From contig JBBIME010000016.1 in NCBI GenBank assembly GCA_037444575.1, positions 1 to 64,000 on the forward strand: 64,000 nt of DNA. Reading direction: 5' to 3'. The DNA comes from Bacteriovorax sp037444575 (lineage in GTDB: Bacteria > Bdellovibrionota > Bacteriovoracia > Bacteriovoracales > Bacteriovoracaceae). A model generated the notes under the pieces. That model was given only the letters and a program-made list of their open reading frames with translations, was not told the DNA's origin and did no database searches. Both the position numbers and the translations under genes were made by a program. Position 1 is the first letter of the stretch. The number at the start of each line of letters is the position of its first letter. Of this stretch, positions 59,309 to 64,000 are shown piece after piece.

Positions 59309-59310
59309 TT

Positions 59311-60189
59311 ATGAAAAATGGAATTTTAATCAGTGCTCTATCTATGACTATGTCTCTATCTTCAGTGTTTGCTTGCGATATTCACGGTAAGACCGGATTT
59401 ATGCCAGAAAACAATCTTAGAATTTCTAAATTTGCAAAAGATACTAACGGAATGACTCAAGAAAAATTTCTTTCAATCATTAAACGAGTATCTGATGTTT
59501 ACGCTCCAATCGTAGCTTCAAGAGGGGCAACTCTTAATATGGTTAACAATTGGGACGATGAAACAGTAAACGCTTACGCTGACCAAGATGGAAAAACTTG
59601 GAGCGTACATATGTTTGGTGGATTGGCTCGTCACACTCTTACTACAGATGATGGTTTCATGCTTGTAGTATGTCACGAAACTGGTCACCACCTTGGTGGA
59701 GCTCCAAAATACGGTGGAGGATCTGACTGGGCAGCTAACGAAGGCCAAGCTGATTACTGGGGAGCTTTAAAATGTTTAAAACGCGTTCTTGAAAACGATG
59801 ACAACATCTCAGCTGTTTCTAAAATGAGCGTTGATGCTGAAGCTACAAAACAATGTCAAATGGTTTACAAAACTGACGCTGAAGTAGCTCTTTGCCAAAG
59901 AATTTCAATGGCAGGTAAATCTCTAGGACAACTTCTTGGATCTCTAGGTGGATCTTCAAACGTTAACTTCAATACTCCTGACAAATCAAAAGTTAGAAGA
60001 ACAAACGATGCTCACCCTAAAGCTCAATGTCGTCTAGATACTTACTTCAATGGATCTCTATGTGATAAATCTTTCACAGAAGATGTTTCTGAAACAAATC
60101 CAATCCCAGGAACATGTATTAAGAGAGATGGATATAAAGTTGGAACACGTCCACTTTGCTGGTACAAGCCAGGTTCAGACGAGATCTAA
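59311..60189 (+). CDS. Secreted zinc metalloprotease, paralog 1
   Basis: 292 residues. Signal peptide of 21 residues, cleaved before CDIHG. Zinc motif HETGHH at 122-127 within VVCHETGHHLGG, then ANEGQADYWG (Glu144) as third ligand: HExxH plus a Glu 18 residues later as in gluzincins. WDDETVNAYA and AGKSLGQLLGSLGG are features shared with its neighbour. Eight cysteines suggest disulfides. The strong GGAGGA site and codon choice richer in C-ending codons than the neighbours suggest high expression. A terminator follows. Confidence 0.85.
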   Translation: MKNGILISALSMTMSLSSVFACDIHGKTGFMPENNLRISKFAKDTNGMTQEKFLSIIKRVSDVYAPIVASRGATLNMVNNWDDETVNAYADQDGKTWSVHMFGGLARHTLTTDDGFMLVVCHETGHHLGGAPKYGGGSDWAANEGQADYWGALKCLKRVLENDDNISAVSKMSVDAEATKQCQMVYKTDAEVALCQRISMAGKSLGQLLGSLGGSSNVNFNTPDKSKVRRTNDAHPKAQCRLDTYFNGSLCDKSFTEDVSETNPIPGTCIKRDGYKVGTRPLCWYKPGSDEI

Positions 60190-60222
60190 TTTCGTATAAA
60201 CCAATGCCAAAAAAATGACAGA

Positions 60223-60247
60223 GGGGCCGTTTATCGGCCCCTTTTTT
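60223..60247 (+). terminator. Rho-independent terminator
   Basis: Stem GGGGCCG/CGGCCCC (60223-60229, 60235-60241), loop TTTAT, then six T. Separates the two metalloprotease genes, which therefore have separate promoters. 60248-60353 holds nothing further that I can see. Confidence 0.9.
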
Positions 60248-60353
60248 ATTGCCAAAAACTATTTCTCCCAATGAAATAATCTCAGACCAGAAATGTCAGT
60301 TAATGAAAGATTTATTAATTTTTTTTAGTTATCTATTTATGTAACGATTGTTC

Positions 60354-60378
60354 ATCCTGATTTTTGTTATGGAGGACT
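60354..60378 (+). promoter_or_regulatory. Leader element shared with the first metalloprotease gene
   Basis: Matches 59283-59308 at nearly every position (ATCCTGATTTTT, GTTA, then GGAGGACT), one base shorter. It directly precedes the second ATG at 60384 and carries the ribosome site GGAGGA. Confidence 0.5.
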
Positions 60379-60383
60379 AATTT

Positions 60384-61256
60384 ATGAGAAAAGGGATTTT
60401 ATCAGCGGTTGCCGCTTTATCACTAACAGCTTCTACAACTTTTGCTTGCGATATCCATGGAAAAAGTGGATTTGCCCCTGAAAATAATTTGAGAATTTCT
60501 CAATGGGATAAGGGAACAAATGGCATGACTCAAGAAAGATTTCTTGCAATTATCAAGAGTGTTTCTGATATCTACGCTCCAATTGTTGCTTCTAAAGGTG
60601 CAAAACTATCTATGAACAATAGATGGGACGACGACACTGTTAACGCAAGTGCTCAAGAAATTGGGAAAACTTGGGTTGTTAACATGTATGGTGGACTTGC
60701 ACGTCACGAACTAACAACTGACGATGGATTTGCTCTTGTTGTTTGTCACGAACTTGGTCACCACCTAGGTGGAGCTCCAAGAAAAGGTATGTCTTGGGCA
60801 GCTAACGAAGGTCAAGCTGACTACTTCGGATCAATGAAATGTCTAAGAAGAGTTCTAGAAAAAACTGACAACGTTGGAATCGTTTCTAAAATGAATATCG
60901 ACGCTGAAGTAACTAAGCAATGTGAATTGATTTACAAAAGCGAAAACGAAATCGCTCTTTGCCAAAGAGTTTCAATGGCAGGTAAATCACTTGGATCACT
61001 TCTTGGGTCACTTGGTGGAAACTCAAATGTTCAATTCACGACTCCAGATACATCTATTGTATCAAGAACAAATGATGCTCACCCTGCAGCTCAATGTCGT
61101 CTAGATACTTATTTCCAAGCAATTCTTTGCGATAAATCATACGATCAAGAAAATGATAGAAATGATCCAAAGATTGGAACTTGTATCGCACGCGATGGAT
61201 ACAAAGTTGGTATGCGTCCACTATGCTGGTACAAACCAAGTGCTAGTGAAATCTAA
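60384..61256 (+). CDS. Secreted zinc metalloprotease, paralog 2
   Basis: 290 residues, a close paralog of the preceding gene, with the same order: signal peptide before CDIHG, WDDDTVNASA, LVVCHELGHHLGG with HExxH at 122-126, ANEGQADYFG (Glu142), AGKSLGSLLGSLGG and a C-terminal GMRPLCWYKP. Differences are spread over the protein, most in the surface region about 90-110 and near residue 250. HELGH is the more usual zinc motif. Both are likely exported proteases of a predator. Terminator downstream. Confidence 0.85.
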   Translation: MRKGILSAVAALSLTASTTFACDIHGKSGFAPENNLRISQWDKGTNGMTQERFLAIIKSVSDIYAPIVASKGAKLSMNNRWDDDTVNASAQEIGKTWVVNMYGGLARHELTTDDGFALVVCHELGHHLGGAPRKGMSWAANEGQADYFGSMKCLRRVLEKTDNVGIVSKMNIDAEVTKQCELIYKSENEIALCQRVSMAGKSLGSLLGSLGGNSNVQFTTPDTSIVSRTNDAHPAAQCRLDTYFQAILCDKSYDQENDRNDPKIGTCIARDGYKVGMRPLCWYKPSASEI

Positions 61257-61285
61257 TTTAAAAATTTAATTTAAATTTTTATAGA

Positions 61286-61318
61286 AGGGTCAGAAGTTAT
61301 TCTGGCCCTTTGTTTTTT
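61286..61318 (+). terminator. Rho-independent terminator
   Basis: 10-bp stem AGGGTCAGAA/TTCTGGCCCT (one G-T pair) with loop GTTA, then TTGTTTTTTG. It ends the second metalloprotease gene; the next start codon is 10 bp beyond. Confidence 0.85.
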
Positions 61319-61327
61319 GAGGCCCTG

Positions 61328-61975
61328 ATGTCACTGATTCAAGTTTTTGGAAATCTCGCCTTTATTCTCGTGGCCGGATCTTTCATGGTGAAAGATATTT
61401 TATGGCTTCGAATGCTCTCAATTACCGCCTCATGTAGTTCCATTATTTATAATTCAAACGTTGCAACTAATCCTTTGTGGGTTCCAATTTCCTGGAACTT
61501 ATTTTTTATGTCTCTCAATATTTATCACATTGTTAAAATTATTTACGGAAATAGAAAAATTAAACTCAGTGATAAAGAGCTTGAGCTTTATAAGATTTCA
61601 TTTTCTCACTTGAATCTGGCTGAGTTCGCTAAGCTTATTCGCATGGGAGAGTGGAAAAAAGTGGAGACAGGTGTTGAGATCGTTAAAGAAAATCAAAAGA
61701 TGGAAGATCTTATGATGATCTACAGTGGTCTGGTTGATGTTGTCGCTCAAGATAGAAAGCTCAATGAGCTTCGAGACGGGCAATTCATTGGAGAAATGAG
61801 CTTTTTATCCAATCGCCCAGCGACTGCGACTGTTATAAGTGCTCGTCCGACAGAATTTGTTTCGTGGAAAGAAAAAGCATTAAAGGAATTGGTCGGAAGA
61901 AATCCTAGTTTGGTTTTTTCACTTCAATCCGCGATGGGAACACAAATTGCGGATTATTTAAAAGTTAACGAATAA
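61328..61975 (+). CDS. Popeye-like membrane protein with cyclic-nucleotide-binding domain
   Basis: 215 residues from the ATG at 61328 with GAGG five bases upstream; a TTG at 61310 lies inside the terminator. Three short membrane helices in the first 75 residues (LAFILVAGSFMVKDILWLRML, then WVPISWNLFFMSLNIYHIV), then a Crp/Fnr-type beta-roll (about 100-205) with ETGVEIVKENQ, LRDGQFIGEMSFLSNRPATATV: the phosphate-binding cassette FIGEMSFL...RPATATV. Three helices before a cNMP domain is the layout of Popeye proteins. Suggests cAMP or cGMP sensing at the membrane. Confidence 0.75.
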   Translation: MSLIQVFGNLAFILVAGSFMVKDILWLRMLSITASCSSIIYNSNVATNPLWVPISWNLFFMSLNIYHIVKIIYGNRKIKLSDKELELYKISFSHLNLAEFAKLIRMGEWKKVETGVEIVKENQKMEDLMMIYSGLVDVVAQDRKLNELRDGQFIGEMSFLSNRPATATVISARPTEFVSWKEKALKELVGRNPSLVFSLQSAMGTQIADYLKVNE

Positions 61976-61988
61976 TAAAATAATAAAG

Positions 61989-64000
61989 ATGAAAACACTA
62001 ATCCTCACCGAAAAACCATCTGTCGCTAGAGATTTTGCCTCTGCGCTCTCAAGCAGATCAGGATCAGGAAGCGATGGTTTTATTGAGACTGATGACTACG
62101 TCATTACTTGGGCCATAGGCCATCTTCTAGCTCCCTTTGATCCAGAAGATTACGATGCCAAATGGAAACGCTGGACACTTGCGAGTCTTCCCATTATTCC
62201 ATCAGAATTTAAATTTAAGGCCCAGCCAAAAACTAAAAAGCAATTAGATATCATCAAAAGACTTTTAAAAAGATCAGATCTTGATCGAGTGATAGTTGCT
62301 ACAGATGCCGGGCGAGAAGGCGAGCTTATAGCGCGTTTGATTTTAAATGAAGGGAAATCAAAGCTTAAAGCTTTCCGCTTTTTTACGTCGGCAGCTCTAA
62401 CGAAAGAAGTGATACATCACGAGTTAAAAAATATAAAACCTCTTTATGATTTTGATCGTCTCTATATCGCAGGACGAGCTCGCCAGAAAGCGGATTGGCT
62501 TGTGGGGATGAATTTATCAAGACTTGCGACCATAAAGCTTGGCGATCTTTTCTCTGTTGGGAGAGTGCAGACTGCCGTTTTAGGTTTAATTGTTGAAAGA
62601 AAAGAGGCGATTGATAGCTTTATCCCCAAAGATTATTTTGAAATGAAAGCAAAGTTTAAATTCAATAATGGAAGTGTATCCGCTTATTGGTTTGATCCTA
62701 AAAAGAAAGAAGAAGAAAAAAGACATGATAAGAGAGACTTCTTTGATAAGTTAACAATTGATTTGAATCAAAAGAACGCTCGCATCACAGTGCTCAATGA
62801 AACAGAGAAAACACAATACCCACAAGGGCTGTATTCCTTAACAGAGCTTCAGCGCCAGGCGAATATGCAGTATGGTTTTTCGGCCAGTAAAACTCTGGAG
62901 ATTGCTCAGACTCTCTATGAAAAATACAAGTGTCTATCTTATCCAAGAACTGATTCAAAAGTTATGGCAACATCATCAGTGGAGTTAGTGAAGGGGCTTG
63001 TTTATAAGTTTAAAGAAATTTATCCTGAGCATTTTGAGAAATTTGCAGCTTACAAAGTAAGTCTTAAAAATAAAATGGTCTTTGATGACTCTCGTCTTAC
63101 CGATCACCACGGGCTAATTCCACTAAAAGATTTCTCGGGTAGTGAATCGACTCCGGAAGGGAAAATATTTCATTTAGTATTAAAAAGATTTATTTCAAAC
63201 TTTCTAGAAAATCACAAATACCTTGAGACAGAAGTTGAGATTGAATGTGAGAGTCAAAAATTTAAAGCGCGCGGGAAAAAAATCCTGGAGATGGGGTTTA
63301 AAGTTTTAGAAGGAAGAGAATCAGAAGAAATTCTTCCGGCCTTAACATTAAATGAAAATGGCATTTTTCAAGGTGGGGAAGTTGAGTCCAAAAAGACAAG
63401 ACCTCCGAGTGAATATACAGAGGCCTCTCTTTTATACGATATGACTAATCCAGCAAGATTAGTTGAAGAGAGTGACTTAAAGAAAATTTTTAGAACGGAA
63501 GTGGGGCTTGGGACTCAAGCGACACGCGCTCAAATAATCGAAACACTTTTAAAAAGAAGTTATATTGAGCGCTCTGGGAAAAATTTAAAGGCGACAGATA
63601 AAGGTGTTGAGCTAGTTTCAAAACTTAAGACGATGCCGACAACACGAGCTCTGACCAATGTCTCTCAGACGGGTAAGCTTGAATTAAAACTTCAAAGTAT
63701 GGCCGAAGGGGAGAGTGATGATTTGGAATTTTTAGATTCTATTCATCAGTATGTGGAGAGTGCGACGAATGAGTGGAAGTCTATAGAGGTGCCTGAAGCG
63801 GAGAAAAAACCGAAGGTCTATTCTGGAAAATACGCCAAGTATAATAAGAAAGCAGATGGGACTAAGGCAGATGCTGCTCCTAAAATAGATCTTGGTCCTT
63901 GTCCAAAGTGTCAGGCGGAGATCAAAGATTTTCCAAAATCCTATAGTTGTTCTAGATGGAAAGAAGGTTGTGGATTTACCATTTGGAAAGTGATGGCAAA
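61989..64000 (+). CDS. topB: DNA topoisomerase III (runs off window)
   Basis: At least 670 residues, continuing past the window. Type IA topoisomerase: Toprim motif ATDAGREGE (104-112), active-site Tyr318 in CLSYPRTDS, DHHGLIP, and TRAQIIETLLKRSYIE. A C-terminal zinc-ribbon begins with CPKC...C...GC near 648-665. TopB decatenates DNA during replication and recombination. No ribosome site is clear; ATG is 13 bp after the previous stop. The domain order up to the zinc ribbon matches TopB rather than TopA. Confidence 0.92.
   Translation, partial: MKTLILTEKPSVARDFASALSSRSGSGSDGFIETDDYVITWAIGHLLAPFDPEDYDAKWKRWTLASLPIIPSEFKFKAQPKTKKQLDIIKRLLKRSDLDRVIVATDAGREGELIARLILNEGKSKLKAFRFFTSAALTKEVIHHELKNIKPLYDFDRLYIAGRARQKADWLVGMNLSRLATIKLGDLFSVGRVQTAVLGLIVERKEAIDSFIPKDYFEMKAKFKFNNGSVSAYWFDPKKKEEEKRHDKRDFFDKLTIDLNQKNARITVLNETEKTQYPQGLYSLTELQRQANMQYGFSASKTLEIAQTLYEKYKCLSYPRTDSKVMATSSVELVKGLVYKFKEIYPEHFEKFAAYKVSLKNKMVFDDSRLTDHHGLIPLKDFSGSESTPEGKIFHLVLKRFISNFLENHKYLETEVEIECESQKFKARGKKILEMGFKVLEGRESEEILPALTLNENGIFQGGEVESKKTRPPSEYTEASLLYDMTNPARLVEESDLKKIFRTEVGLGTQATRAQIIETLLKRSYIERSGKNLKATDKGVELVSKLKTMPTTRALTNVSQTGKLELKLQSMAEGESDDLEFLDSIHQYVESATNEWKSIEVPEAEKKPKVYSGKYAKYNKKADGTKADAAPKIDLGPCPKCQAEIKDFPKSYSCSRWKEGCGFTIWKVMA

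Noticed and set aside
1..64000. tRNA, rRNA, insertion sequences, integrase and attachment sites
   Set aside because: None seen by eye; a tRNAscan and IS search would be needed to exclude short or degenerate copies.

Overview
The window is AT-rich, gene-dense chromosomal DNA of a Gram-negative bacterium with both inner- and outer-membrane proteins. It holds lipoproteins, a MipA/OmpV-type outer-membrane protein, periplasmic proteases, a bactofilin, an orphan FliL, a divergent Tad (Flp pilus) locus, a high-potential iron-sulfur protein and several secreted HExxH peptidases. This mix best fits a predatory Bdellovibrionota bacterium of the Bacteriovorax/Peredibacter type. That placement is inferred from gene content and base composition; no rRNA gene is present to settle it. 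I saw no tRNA, rRNA, CRISPR array, transposase or prophage. The first gene (1-354) and the last (topoisomerase III, 61989-64000) run off the window.

Layout. 1-3011: a repeat-rich secreted protein, then a minus-strand operon (hypothetical, RlmI-like methyltransferase, YdcZ-type transporter, RDD protein). 3095-6937: a TadB/TadC-like membrane protein, EttA and aspartate kinase. 6929-11434: a minus-strand Tad operon (Flp pilin, two pilin-like membrane proteins, two unknowns, CpaC-type secretin, TadA/CpaF ATPase). A complete small gene with its own promoter, ribosome site and terminator lies antisense inside the start of the secretin gene. 11596-18329: SPOR protein, mannose-1-phosphate guanylyltransferase, two large surface proteins, methylmalonyl-CoA epimerase, a rhomboid-like protein without the catalytic histidine, and a 55-residue protein. 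18426-27186: FliL, alanine dehydrogenase, a His-rich membrane protein pair, a PhnP-like hydrolase, an M16 protease pair, bactofilin, a coiled-coil membrane protein and an L,D-transpeptidase. 27346-31347: pseudo-receiver/coiled-coil protein, GGDEF enzyme and phosphoesterase. 31348-31595: a non-coding segment with a 20-bp inverted repeat and a strong bidirectional terminator. 31596-36747: histone-like protein, NAD synthetase, and a sugar-nucleotide/glycosyltransferase group. 36749-40129: secreted lysozyme-like and metallopeptidase candidates. 40138-44513: polar amino-acid ABC transporter, ApaG, HiPIP, DTW protein, lipoprotein. 44639-52532: FabH, pseudouridine synthase, LbH membrane protein, epimerase, glutathione peroxidase, then an ABC exporter with a NodU-type carbamoyltransferase and SxtJ. 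52654-64000: histidine kinase, MacB/LolD-like transporter with DUF3299 protein, degenerate HD-GYP protein, OmpV protein, a tandem pair of secreted metalloproteases, a Popeye-like cNMP-binding protein, and topoisomerase III.

The genes fall into envelope building and remodelling, surface appendages, export, and c-di-GMP/cNMP signalling, which suits a cell that attaches to and digests other bacteria; that reading is inference. Most gene pairs on one strand overlap by 1-14 bp or abut. Several starts have been moved from the longest reading frame to an internal codon with a Shine-Dalgarno sequence, and two plus-strand genes (11596, 27346) look leaderless. No stretch over 300 bases lacks a gene; the longest gaps are 14757-15045, 31348-31595, 355-557 and 42818-43014.
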